Origin: GCA-002731945 sp036344135
Lineage (GTDB): Bacteria > Pseudomonadota > Alphaproteobacteria > MED-G09
Reading direction: 5' to 3'
Assembly (NCBI GenBank): GCA_036344135.1
Contig: JAYYUG010000008.1
Coordinates: 1 to 20,003, forward strand
DNA length: 20,003 bases
Shown: piece after piece, positions 1-7,287 of the stretch
Layout of the letters: every line of letters starts with the position of its first letter
How positions within the stretch are numbered: the first letter of the stretch is position 1
Notes under the pieces: generated by a model
What the model saw: only the letters and a program-made list of their open reading frames with translations
Databases searched by the model: none
What the model was told of the DNA's origin: nothing
Position numbers and translations under genes: made by a program

Positions 1-5
1 CGACA

Positions 6-1379
6 ATGACTATTAGGTTATTTAATTCACATAGTAGGAAAAAAGAGGTTTTTAAGCCCCTAAGTCCCGATAAAGTAACTATTTATGTATGTGGTCCAAC
101 CGTTTATGGGCCTTCACATATTGGCAATGCAAGGCCAGCAGTTGTTTTTGATGTATTGGCAGACCTATTAAGAGTTTCTTTTGAAAAAGTAATTTATGCT
201 AGGAATATTACAGATATTGATGACAAAATCATTAATGCTGCCAAAGAAGAAAAAGAAGACATTTCTAAGATAACGCTGAAATACGCAGAGCAGTATAAAA
301 ATGACATGAAGGCTTTAAATGTATCTTTTCCAGATGAGGAGCCTTATGCAACAGCACACATAAAGGAAATGATCGAGTTTATCAACGATCTTCTGATAAA
401 AGAATTTGCGTATGTTTCCGATAATCATGTTCTTTTTGATATTAGCTCATATAATTCTTATGGCATGCTTTCTAGAAGAAATCCTGAAGAAATGATTCCT
501 GGATCTAGAGTAGAAGTCCAATCTTATAAAAAAAACCCACTTGATTTTGTTATGTGGAAACCATCTTTAGAAAATGAAATAGGTTGGGATAGTCCATGGG
601 GATTTGGAAGACCGGGTTGGCATTTGGAATGTTCAGCAATGATATTTAAACTATTTGGTAAAACAATTGATATTCATGGAGGAGGTGAAGACTTAACCTT
701 TCCGCACCACGAGAATGAGATAGCGCAATCTGTTTGCAGAAATGATGGACATCCACTTGCAAATTATTGGATGCATAATGGACTGGTCCAAATGGATAAG
801 GCAAAAATGTCAAAATCTCTTGGTAATTTTTTATTGGTTAAAGACCTCGTCAAAAATGTTCCTGGCGAAGTTATAAGGTTTGCACTGTTGAGCACTCATT
901 ACAGACAGCCCCTTATCTGGAATCAGAGGTTAATTGATCAATCAAATACCGTTTTAAATAATATGTATTCTTTATTAGCAGAAACAAAAGATCTAGATAG
1001 CAATGAAAAGAGTATTGATAAGGAATTTTTAGAGTCCTTAAATGATGATTTGAATATACCAAAAGCAATTTCAATTCTTCATTCTCTTTTCAAAAGATTA
1101 AAAAAAATTCCTGAAGATTCCTCATTGAGAGAATCCTTACTCGGTTCGGCGAATCTTTTAGGCATCCTTAAGAATGACCCAATTGAATGGTTCGAATCTA
1201 AAAACAAAGATGTCGATATAGAAATGGTGAATAATTTAATTGAAAAAAGACGCATTGCTAGAGAAGAAAAAGATTACGAAGAAGGTGACTTAATAAGGGA
1301 TCAACTCTTAAATATGGGTATTATCATTGAAGATACTCAAGAGGGATCAATATGGAAAAAAATATCAATAAATGATTAA
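6..1379 (+). CDS. cysS: cysteinyl-tRNA synthetase
   Basis: Cytosolic class I aminoacyl-tRNA synthetase that charges tRNA-Cys with cysteine using ATP. The 457-residue length is normal for bacterial CysRS. The HIGH motif is seen as HIGN at residues 38-41 and KMSKS at 267-271. The zinc-binding residues expected of CysRS are visible: C29 in YVCGPT, C209 in HLECSAM and the HH pair at 234-235 in TFPHHENE. The N-terminus begins at the usual place for the family, so the ATG at position 6 is taken as the true start, although only five bases precede it and no ribosome-binding site can be judged. Its last eight bases overlap the next gene, which points to translational coupling with the Fe-S scaffold-like protein. 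Identification is secure. Confidence 0.98.
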   Translation: MTIRLFNSHSRKKEVFKPLSPDKVTIYVCGPTVYGPSHIGNARPAVVFDVLADLLRVSFEKVIYARNITDIDDKIINAAKEEKEDISKITLKYAEQYKNDMKALNVSFPDEEPYATAHIKEMIEFINDLLIKEFAYVSDNHVLFDISSYNSYGMLSRRNPEEMIPGSRVEVQSYKKNPLDFVMWKPSLENEIGWDSPWGFGRPGWHLECSAMIFKLFGKTIDIHGGGEDLTFPHHENEIAQSVCRNDGHPLANYWMHNGLVQMDKAKMSKSLGNFLLVKDLVKNVPGEVIRFALLSTHYRQPLIWNQRLIDQSNTVLNNMYSLLAETKDLDSNEKSIDKEFLESLNDDLNIPKAISILHSLFKRLKKIPEDSSLRESLLGSANLLGILKNDPIEWFESKNKDVDIEMVNNLIEKRRIAREEKDYEEGDLIRDQLLNMGIIIEDTQEGSIWKKISIND

Positions 1380-1794
1380 CGAACTTTACAATGAAAACAT
1401 ATTGAGCTTAGCTTCGGAGATTCCTAGAATTGGAAGGCTTGATACCCCGGACTCATCTTCAACTGTGGTGAGTAAACTTTGCGGATCAAAAGTAATTGTC
1501 GATTTAAATTTTCTTGATGGCCATGTAACAGATTTTGGCCATCATGTAAAAGCTTGTTCTCTCGGTCAGGCTTCATCTTCTGTCATGGCGAGAAATGTCA
1601 TAGGAAGCAAATACGATGAATTAATAGACGTAAGGGAAATAATGCTTTCAATGCTTAAAGAGTCAGGTCCTCCACCAAAAGGTAAGTGGGATGATTTAAA
1701 ATATCTGCAACCAGTTAAAGATTATAAAGGAAGGCATGCGTCGGTGATGTTAACCTTTGATGCAGTTTATGAATGTCTAAATCAGATAGTTTAA
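1372..1794 (+). CDS. NifU/IscU-like iron-sulfur cluster scaffold family protein
   Basis: A 140-residue protein with the fold signature of the NifU N-terminal/IscU family, whose members assemble Fe-S clusters on conserved cysteines. Cys37 (in LCGSK) and Cys62 (in KACSLGQAS) match the first two scaffold cysteines. Near the third-cysteine position the protein has His122 (GRHAS), and the remaining Cys135 is not in the canonical place. This divergent form is common in Alphaproteobacteria next to yidD and thrS, so a general Fe-S scaffold role is plausible but not proven. The ATG overlaps the 3' end of cysS by eight bases and lacks a clear Shine-Dalgarno, consistent with coupling. The stop codon lies at the edge of the A-tract that forms the tail of the minus-strand terminator. 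Confidence 0.85.
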   Translation: MINELYNENILSLASEIPRIGRLDTPDSSSTVVSKLCGSKVIVDLNFLDGHVTDFGHHVKACSLGQASSSVMARNVIGSKYDELIDVREIMLSMLKESGPPPKGKWDDLKYLQPVKDYKGRHASVMLTFDAVYECLNQIV

Positions 1795-1825
1795 AAAAAA
1801 AGGGAACCCACATCGAGTTCCCTTT
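1793..1825 (-). terminator. rho-independent terminator of the minus-strand ncRNA
   Basis: On the minus strand a perfect 9-bp stem (AAAGGGAAC paired with GTTCCCTTT, plus-strand arms 1799-1807 and 1817-1825) with a 9-base loop is followed by a run of T. This is a textbook intrinsic terminator. On the plus strand only TTT follows the hairpin, so it would work poorly for the scaffold-gene operon. Its T-tract abuts the 3' end of the scaffold gene. Confidence 0.85.
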
Positions 1826-2029
1826 GAAAGGCTTAATCGCCCCCGATTAAACCTGGCGAAACGCTCTCTTCTGATTTAAGTCCTCTATCTCCGTAGAGAT
1901 TTCAGCCTTAAACCTAGAGTGGGTATTCTCAAAACTTTACAGCTTTTACCTTCCCCATGGGTCACCGACCAGTCAACCCTCAATGCGGTTCGTCACCCGC
2001 CCAACGATAATTGGTCATTTCTATCGTCA
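1793..2029 (-). ncRNA. unidentified structured small RNA (about 235 nt)
   Basis: A stand-alone minus-strand transcript is supported by a promoter just upstream, an intrinsic terminator at its 3' end, and several stable hairpins between. Stems in plus coordinates: 2004-2009 with 2022-2027; 1873-1880 with 1907-1914, enclosing a 5-bp hairpin at 1887-1900; and 1829-1839 with 1844-1854 (11 bp, 4-base loop). In two stems one pair is G-U on the minus strand but C-A or A-C on the plus strand, which supports minus-strand function. The stretch is visibly richer in G+C than the flanks. I could not match it to RNase P RNA, SRP RNA or tmRNA: their invariant motifs are absent. A divergent 6S RNA or a lineage-specific regulatory RNA remains possible. 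The 5' end is inferred from the promoter. Confidence 0.65.
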
Positions 2030-2035
2030 CTTAAA

Positions 2036-2063
2036 ATTCTATATGCAAGTAAAAATTCGTCAA
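2036..2063 (-). promoter_or_regulatory. sigma70-type promoter for the minus-strand ncRNA
   Basis: Read on the minus strand: -35 TTGACG (plus 2058-2063), 16-base spacer, -10 TAGAAT (plus 2036-2041). Initiation would fall near 2029, just before the first RNA hairpin. Both hexamers are close to consensus, and the placement relative to the structured region and terminator makes a consistent transcription unit. Confidence 0.6.
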
Positions 2064-2091
2064 ATGAATTCGGTCGATTAATAAAAAAAAA

Positions 2092-2121
2092 TGTGGATAA
2101 TATTTATTTTTCTGTGGATAA
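2092..2121 (-). promoter_or_regulatory. pair of perfect DnaA boxes in AT-rich DNA
   Basis: TGTGGATAA, the reverse complement of the consensus DnaA box TTATCCACA, occurs at 2092-2100 and again at 2113-2121. Both copies have the same orientation and start 21 bases (two helical turns) apart. The flanking DNA from about 2070 to 2172 is almost entirely A and T. The boxes lie between the ncRNA promoter and the yidD ribosome-binding site, so they could be DnaA-responsive regulatory sites for either unit, or part of a replication origin. Neither dnaA nor other usual origin neighbours is in the window. Confidence 0.6.
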
Positions 2122-2172
2122 TTTTTTGAAAATATTTATAGGTTTTAATAATAGGAGGTTTTTTTTGATTTC

Positions 2173-2421
2173 ATGGGTTTAGCTAGTAGAGTGAGTATAT
2201 TTTTAATAAAGGGATATAAATATTTAATATCACCTTTTCTTGGAAGATCTTGCAGATTTGATCCTTCATGCTCTAGTTATGCGTTGGAAGCTTTTTCAAA
2301 ATATGGATTTTTTTTAGGTTTTAAATTATCGATCAAAAGAATATCACGATGTCATCCTTGGGGTAATCATGGTTATGATCCATTACCAGAAATAAATAAT
2401 AATAAAAGGAAAACCAGATAA
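2173..2421 (+). CDS. yidD: membrane protein insertion efficiency factor YidD
   Basis: Small (82 residues) inner-membrane-associated protein thought to help YidC insert proteins into the membrane. The family signature is clear: an amphipathic N-terminal helix, the CRFDPSCSSYALEAF block around residues 27-40, a following KR-rich helix, then RCHPWGNHGYDPLP near residues 58-72. A strong AGGAGG at 2153-2158 precedes the ATG by 14 bases, a longer gap than usual, but no in-frame alternative start sits closer. Its stop codon is directly followed by the thrS ATG (TAAATG), so the two genes form a tight operon. Placement between a NifU-like gene and thrS is typical of Alphaproteobacteria. Confidence 0.95.
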   Translation: MGLASRVSIFLIKGYKYLISPFLGRSCRFDPSCSSYALEAFSKYGFFLGFKLSIKRISRCHPWGNHGYDPLPEINNNKRKTR

Positions 2422-4338
2422 ATGCCCAAGATAACTTTACCTGATGGAGCAACTAAAGATTTTAATAAATCGGTCGATATTGATGAGATTGCTTTTTCTA
2501 TTGGTAAGGGCCTGGCAAAAGCAACGGTTGCAGGATTCGTTAATGAAGAACTTGTTGATGCTTCGGAGAAAGTATCAAAAGATTCAAGAATAAAATTAGT
2601 CAAAAATACTGATGACGAAGGTATAGAGATTATAAGACATTCATGCGCACATCTTTTTGGCCATGCCCTTAAACAAATTCACCCTGAAGCTAAAATGGCC
2701 ATAGGACCAACTATAGAAAATGGGTTTTACTATGATATTGATTTACCAAAGTCTTTAAATGAAAAAGATTTGATTTTGATAGAAGAAAGAATGAAAGAAC
2801 TAGCGTCTAAAGACTATAAAGTAATTAGAGAGGTAGTAGGCAGAAAAAAAGCAATAAAAACATTTGAAGAGAGAGAAGAGCCCTACAAAATAGAAATAAT
2901 TAATGAAATACCCGATGACGAGATTATAGCTTTATATCATCACAACGAGTATGTTGATATGTGCAGGGGCCCCCATGTTACTTCCACCAGACATTTAAGG
3001 TCATTTAGATTAACAAAAATAGCAGGAGCCTATTGGAGAGGAAGATCAGAAAATAAGATGCTCCAAAGAATTTATGGAACGGCATGGGCTTCAGATAAAG
3101 ACCTTAAAAATCATTTGGACTTCTTAGAAGAAGCAGAAAAACGTGACCATAGGAAATTAGGTAGAGAATTAGATTTGTTTCACTTTCAAGAAGAAGCCGC
3201 AGGAATGGTTTTTTGGCATTCGAATGGTTGGTCTATTTATAGAGAACTTGAAGATTATGTTAGAAGGAAAATATCAAAATCAGGATACCAAGAAATCAAA
3301 ACTCCTCAACTTTTAGATAAGAAACTATGGGAAGAATCGGGACACTGGGACAAGTACATTGAGAATATGTATACCACTGTAGTGGACGAAAGAGAACTTA
3401 TGATTAAACCGATGAATTGTCCTGGACATATTCAAATATTTAACCAAGGAATTAAGAGTTATAAAGATCTTCCGCTTAGAATGGCAGAATTTGGATCATG
3501 CCATAGACACGAACCTTCTGGTGCACTACATGGCTTATTGCGTGTTAGAAATTTTGTACAAGATGATGCGCATATATTCTGTACTGAGGAACAGATCGAA
3601 TCCGAGACCATTTTGTTTTGTGATTTACTCAAAGAAATTTATCATGAACTTGGGTTTAATGAAATTTCTATAATGTATGCTGATAGACCTGAGATCAGAG
3701 TCGGATCAGATGATATATGGGACAAGGCTGAAGAATCATTAATTAATGCTGCGAAAGCAACAGGGCTCCCATTTAAAGAAAACAAGGGAGATGGAGCTTT
3801 TTATGGCCCCAAATTAGATTTTTATCTTCACGATGCAATTGGTAGGGTGTGGCAATGTGGAACTTTGCAGGTAGATTTTAATATGCCTGGTCGACTAGGC
3901 GCTAGTTATATTGGAGAAGATAATAGCAAGCATATTCCAGTAATGCTACACAGGGCGATTTTAGGAAGCTTGGAAAGATTTATGGGGATACTTATAGAGC
4001 ATTACGAAGGACGTTTTCCTTCTTGGTTATCACCCATTCAGGTTGCTATTACAACAATTGTGTCTGAGGTTGAAGACTACTCAAAAAAAATTGAAAAAGA
4101 GTTTCGGAACAAGGGAATAAGAACAATTATAGACACCAGAAATGAAAAAATTAATTATAAAATAAGAGAACATTCCCATAATAAAGTTCCCTTTATCCTT
4201 GTAATAGGAAAAAAAGAAAAAGGAAACAATACCGTTACTCTTAGAAGACTAGGTTCTTCAGATCAAGAAACACTTCAAAGTAATGACTGTCTTAAGAAAA
4301 TTATTAATGAAACAGTTCCACCAGATTTAAAAGAGTAA
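2422..4338 (+). CDS. thrS: threonyl-tRNA synthetase
   Basis: Cytosolic class II synthetase that charges tRNA-Thr and removes mischarged serine. At 638 residues it has the full domain set: an N-terminal TGS domain (about 1-62), the editing domain with HxxxH at 73-77 plus C181 and H185, the catalytic core, and a C-terminal anticodon-binding domain starting near residue 535. Core zinc ligands are visible as C333 in NCPGH, H384 in DDAHIFC and a histidine in VMLHRAILGS. The motif 2 arginine lies in CHRHEPSGALHG, and motif 3 is in LGSLERF. The ATG directly abuts the yidD stop. It converges with the CoA-transferase gene after a six-base gap, with no obvious terminator between them. Confidence 0.98.
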   Translation: MPKITLPDGATKDFNKSVDIDEIAFSIGKGLAKATVAGFVNEELVDASEKVSKDSRIKLVKNTDDEGIEIIRHSCAHLFGHALKQIHPEAKMAIGPTIENGFYYDIDLPKSLNEKDLILIEERMKELASKDYKVIREVVGRKKAIKTFEEREEPYKIEIINEIPDDEIIALYHHNEYVDMCRGPHVTSTRHLRSFRLTKIAGAYWRGRSENKMLQRIYGTAWASDKDLKNHLDFLEEAEKRDHRKLGRELDLFHFQEEAAGMVFWHSNGWSIYRELEDYVRRKISKSGYQEIKTPQLLDKKLWEESGHWDKYIENMYTTVVDERELMIKPMNCPGHIQIFNQGIKSYKDLPLRMAEFGSCHRHEPSGALHGLLRVRNFVQDDAHIFCTEEQIESETILFCDLLKEIYHELGFNEISIMYADRPEIRVGSDDIWDKAEESLINAAKATGLPFKENKGDGAFYGPKLDFYLHDAIGRVWQCGTLQVDFNMPGRLGASYIGEDNSKHIPVMLHRAILGSLERFMGILIEHYEGRFPSWLSPIQVAITTIVSEVEDYSKKIEKEFRNKGIRTIIDTRNEKINYKIREHSHNKVPFILVIGKKEKGNNTVTLRRLGSSDQETLQSNDCLKKIINETVPPDLKE

Positions 4339-4344
4339 GTAAAA

Positions 4345-5559
4345 TTAAACTTCTTTTCCAATAATGCCTTCTTTTATCATTTCTTGAATTTCTTCTTTAG
4401 TAAAACCTATGTCAGATAAGATTTCCGAATTATGTTCTCCTAGTTTAGGAGCAGGGCCCTTAGGGCCATCATCTGTATCATGAAACTTAACGGGTGAAGC
4501 AAGAGATTTGTATTTCTCATCGCATTCTGGGTCCTCGATTTCTACAAATGCACCAGTCGATAATACCTGTTCATCCTTTGATACCTCTGATAGATTTTGT
4601 ACTGGCGCCCATATTAGGTCCTCTTTATCTAATCTTTCACCCCATTCTTCTAGAGTAAGTAGGCTGAAGGCTTCATCCATAGCGCTGACAAATTCTGTAG
4701 AATTCATTCTTCTGCTATGGTGAGTATTAAAATTCTCATCCTCCAACCACTCCTCTTTTTTTAAAGCTCTAGCTACTTTTGGTAAATCCCAGTCTCCACC
4801 AGCTCTTGGGCTTAAGCAAATCCATCTATTATCTTTAGTTTTAAAAAAATTTGCTATGGGATTAATTTGTTGGTCTCTATTTTTTGTTGAGGGCACTCTT
4901 CCAAACCTTAACTGCAATGCCATATCTGTTCCAATAGAATAAATCCCTGTTCTTAATAAAGAGCTCTCAACAACTTTTCCTTTACCTGTTTTTTGTCTCT
5001 CATAGACTGCAGCTAAAATGCCGCTTACAGTTGATATTGCAGTAATATGATCTCCGGAGGCAGTTCGCAAGGGGAGTGGAATCTCACCCTTTCTTTGTGT
5101 TAGGTGTGCCATTCCAGATCTTGACCAAAATGCCGCTATATCAAAACCTGGTCTATCCCTCTCTTCTCCTTCCAAACCGTAACCGGAAAGAGAACAATAA
5201 ATTAATTTTTGGTTAATTTTTGTTAATGATTTGTAATCAAGTTTTGCATTTTCAAGCGATGTAGGCCTTACATTAGTTAAGAATACGTCTGCTTCTTTTA
5301 CAAGCTCTCTGACTATGTCTGCTCCTCTAACATCACTAGTATTAATAGTCATGCCTTTTTTTCCTCTATTATCTAATCCAAAAATAGGATTACCTTTGAT
5401 TTCAAGAGTCGATTTTGTCCCCTCAAAAAACTTCCTCATCGGACATCCGGTAAGTGGTTCTATTTTTATTACTTCCGCACCCCAATCTCTTAACATACCA
5501 CCAGCTGCAGGCGCCGCTACATAAGTAGCCATCTCTATAATTTTCAAACCCTCAAGCAC
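4345..5559 (-). CDS. class III (CaiB/BaiF family) CoA-transferase
   Basis: Transfers CoA between an acyl-CoA and a free carboxylic acid. The family includes formyl-CoA, carnitine and 2-methylacyl-CoA enzymes. At 404 residues it has the usual length. Visible features are the N-terminal LKIIEMATYVAAPAAGGMLRD block, an NxRP block at residues 96-99, and the SGDHITA segment whose Asp170 aligns with the catalytic aspartate of this family. The start is GTG with AAGGAG five bases upstream. The gene stands alone on this strand, convergent with thrS and divergent from the NUDIX gene, so no operon partner reveals its substrate. An alpha-methylacyl-CoA racemase-like activity cannot be excluded, but the transferase reading is favoured. 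Confidence 0.9.
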   Translation of the reverse strand: MLEGLKIIEMATYVAAPAAGGMLRDWGAEVIKIEPLTGCPMRKFFEGTKSTLEIKGNPIFGLDNRGKKGMTINTSDVRGADIVRELVKEADVFLTNVRPTSLENAKLDYKSLTKINQKLIYCSLSGYGLEGEERDRPGFDIAAFWSRSGMAHLTQRKGEIPLPLRTASGDHITAISTVSGILAAVYERQKTGKGKVVESSLLRTGIYSIGTDMALQLRFGRVPSTKNRDQQINPIANFFKTKDNRWICLSPRAGGDWDLPKVARALKKEEWLEDENFNTHHSRRMNSTEFVSAMDEAFSLLTLEEWGERLDKEDLIWAPVQNLSEVSKDEQVLSTGAFVEIEDPECDEKYKSLASPVKFHDTDDGPKGPAPKLGEHNSEILSDIGFTKEEIQEMIKEGIIGKEV

Positions 5560-5640
5560 AACAACTCCTTATTTTGTATATTTATAACGGACCTTCATTT
5601 TATGAGTTAAATTTGAGTTTTTATGATATAGCATTATCAA

Positions 5641-6432
5641 ATGAAAAAAACCTCAAATAATTTAATACCAGCTTCCACAGTTCTTATTATACGTAATGGT
5701 GAAAATGATATCGAAGTTTTTATGGTAGTTAGACATCATCAAATAGATTTTGCATCAGGAGCTTTAGTTTTTCCAGGAGGAAAAGTTGATTCAAAGGACA
5801 TTGACCCTGATATTAGAGATTTTATTATTCCTGACAAAGATTATGTTGATGAAGAGCTGAGCTTTAGGATTGCGGCAATCCGAGAAAGCTATGAAGAGTC
5901 AGGCGTGTTATTTGCTAAGCATAAAGAAGATGAAAATTTAATAAATAATGAGAAATTAGTGGAACTTCATAAATGGAGAGATAGATTTAATAATAATGAA
6001 ACTTCTATGCAAGAATTTGCAAAAAAAGAAAATCTTAAATTTTCTATAGAATCTCTCATACCTTTTGCTCATTGGATTACCCCAGACTTGATGCCTAAAA
6101 GGTTTGATACGAGATTTTATTTAGCAGCTGTTCCAGATGGTCATCAAGGAATACACGATGGAAATGAGTCAGTAGATTCACTTTGGATAAGCCCTAAGCA
6201 AGCTATTGAGGATTGTTTGTCAGAGAAAAGAACAATCATTTTTCCCACAAGAATGAATCTTGAAAAACTTAGAAACTCTAAAACAGTCGAGGAGGCATTG
6301 AGTAACGCAAGAAAACAGAGAATAGTAACAGTTATTCCTAAGCTAGAAAAAACAGGTGATAGTGTATTTTTAACGATACCGAAAGAAGCAGGTTATGGAG
6401 ATGTCAAAGAACCATTAGAAAATCTAAGATGA
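5641..6432 (+). CDS. NUDIX hydrolase, NUDT19-like (possible CoA/nucleoside diphosphatase)
   Basis: The 263-residue protein contains a split NUDIX box. The leading glycines are in FPGGKVD (residues 44-50) and the catalytic REUxEExGU helix is RESYEESGV at 81-89. They are separated by an insertion of about 30 residues, as in NUDT19/NUDT8-like coenzyme A diphosphatases. Such enzymes cleave X-linked nucleoside diphosphates with Mg2+ or Mn2+ held by the glutamates E85 and E86. The substrate is not determinable here; a CoA-related role fits the neighbouring CoA-transferase but is only inference. It diverges from the CoA-transferase across about 80 bases and ends two bases from the convergent nadK, with no terminator visible between them. 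Confidence 0.85.
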   Translation: MKKTSNNLIPASTVLIIRNGENDIEVFMVVRHHQIDFASGALVFPGGKVDSKDIDPDIRDFIIPDKDYVDEELSFRIAAIRESYEESGVLFAKHKEDENLINNEKLVELHKWRDRFNNNETSMQEFAKKENLKFSIESLIPFAHWITPDLMPKRFDTRFYLAAVPDGHQGIHDGNESVDSLWISPKQAIEDCLSEKRTIIFPTRMNLEKLRNSKTVEEALSNARKQRIVTVIPKLEKTGDSVFLTIPKEAGYGDVKEPLENLR

Positions 6433-6434
6433 AG

Positions 6435-7199
6435 TTAATCTATAAATTGTTCGTCTAGAATCTTTTCTTCTAGTCTTGTTTCAGGATCGAAGAGCATTAA
6501 CAATTCTGTATTTCGATCTTCAGATATCTTTACAGACAGTATATTTCTGATCTCTAAATTATCAGCTACTGCACTAACGGGTCTTTTTTCGGATTCTAAA
6601 ATATCAATTTTTACTTCTGATGTGTGAGGTATAAGTGCGCCTTTCCATCTCCTTGGCCTGAAAGCAGAAATGGGAGTTAAAGCTAATAGATTTGAGGTAA
6701 TAGGAAGAATTGAGCCATGTGCAGATAAATTGTAAGCAGTACTTCCAGCTGGTGTCGATAGCAATATTCCATCACAAATAAGTTCGGCTAGCCTTTCTTT
6801 ATCATCAATGAATATTTGTATTTTTGCCGCTTGGTAGGTTTGGCGAAGAAGTGAAACTTCATTAATAGCTTTCGCTGTTTTTGTATCATTTTCAGTTATA
6901 GCTTCCATTTGGAGTGGATATACTCTTGTCATTTCTGATTTCTCAATTCTTCCAACAAGATTATCTTCCCTATATTTGTTCATTAAAAAACCTACAGAAC
7001 CTCTATTCATTCCGTATATGGGAAGACTATTACCTATATTTTCATGAAGCGTTTGTAGCATCAGGCCATCACCACCTAAAGCCACCACAACATCAGCTTC
7101 AGAAATCTTATAGTTATTATAAGCTTGACTTAATACCTTTTTGGCCTTTTGCGCATCAGGATGATTACTTGATACAAAATGTAATTTCTTATCTGACAT
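6435..7199 (-). CDS. nadK: NAD kinase
   Basis: Phosphorylates NAD+ to NADP+ with ATP in the cytosol. At 254 residues it resembles the short alphaproteobacterial form. The diagnostic GGDG motif is at residues 42-45. The conserved NE pair (N113-E114 in AINEVS), the D143-G144 step and the glycine-rich segment around STPAGSTAYNLSAHG (from residue 148) are all present. It starts at an ATG at the end of an 88-base divergent spacer shared with glpK. Its 3' end is convergent with the NUDIX gene at two bases. Supplying NADPH is relevant to the many oxygenases in this window, but no direct link is shown. Confidence 0.95.
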   Translation of the reverse strand: MSDKKLHFVSSNHPDAQKAKKVLSQAYNNYKISEADVVVALGGDGLMLQTLHENIGNSLPIYGMNRGSVGFLMNKYREDNLVGRIEKSEMTRVYPLQMEAITENDTKTAKAINEVSLLRQTYQAAKIQIFIDDKERLAELICDGILLSTPAGSTAYNLSAHGSILPITSNLLALTPISAFRPRRWKGALIPHTSEVKIDILESEKRPVSAVADNLEIRNILSVKISEDRNTELLMLFDPETRLEEKILDEQFID

Positions 7200-7287
7200 A
7201 ATAAATTTATACTATCTTTTTTACAAAATAACACTTCCTCTTGATAAATTAGGTTTAATTGTTAGTTTTGAACTAAAAGGAGTTAAA

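Noticed and set aside
1793..2029. Permuted two-piece tmRNA or RNase P RNA identity for the small RNA
   Set aside because: No T-arm/CCA acceptor or degradation-tag reading frame, and none of the RNase P invariant blocks, could be found. The predicted length is too short for both.
1919..2182. 87-codon plus-strand ORF starting MGILKTLQLL
   Set aside because: It lies largely across the minus-strand structured RNA and the DnaA-box region, has no ribosome-binding site, looks like no protein family and ends in homopolymer-rich sequence.
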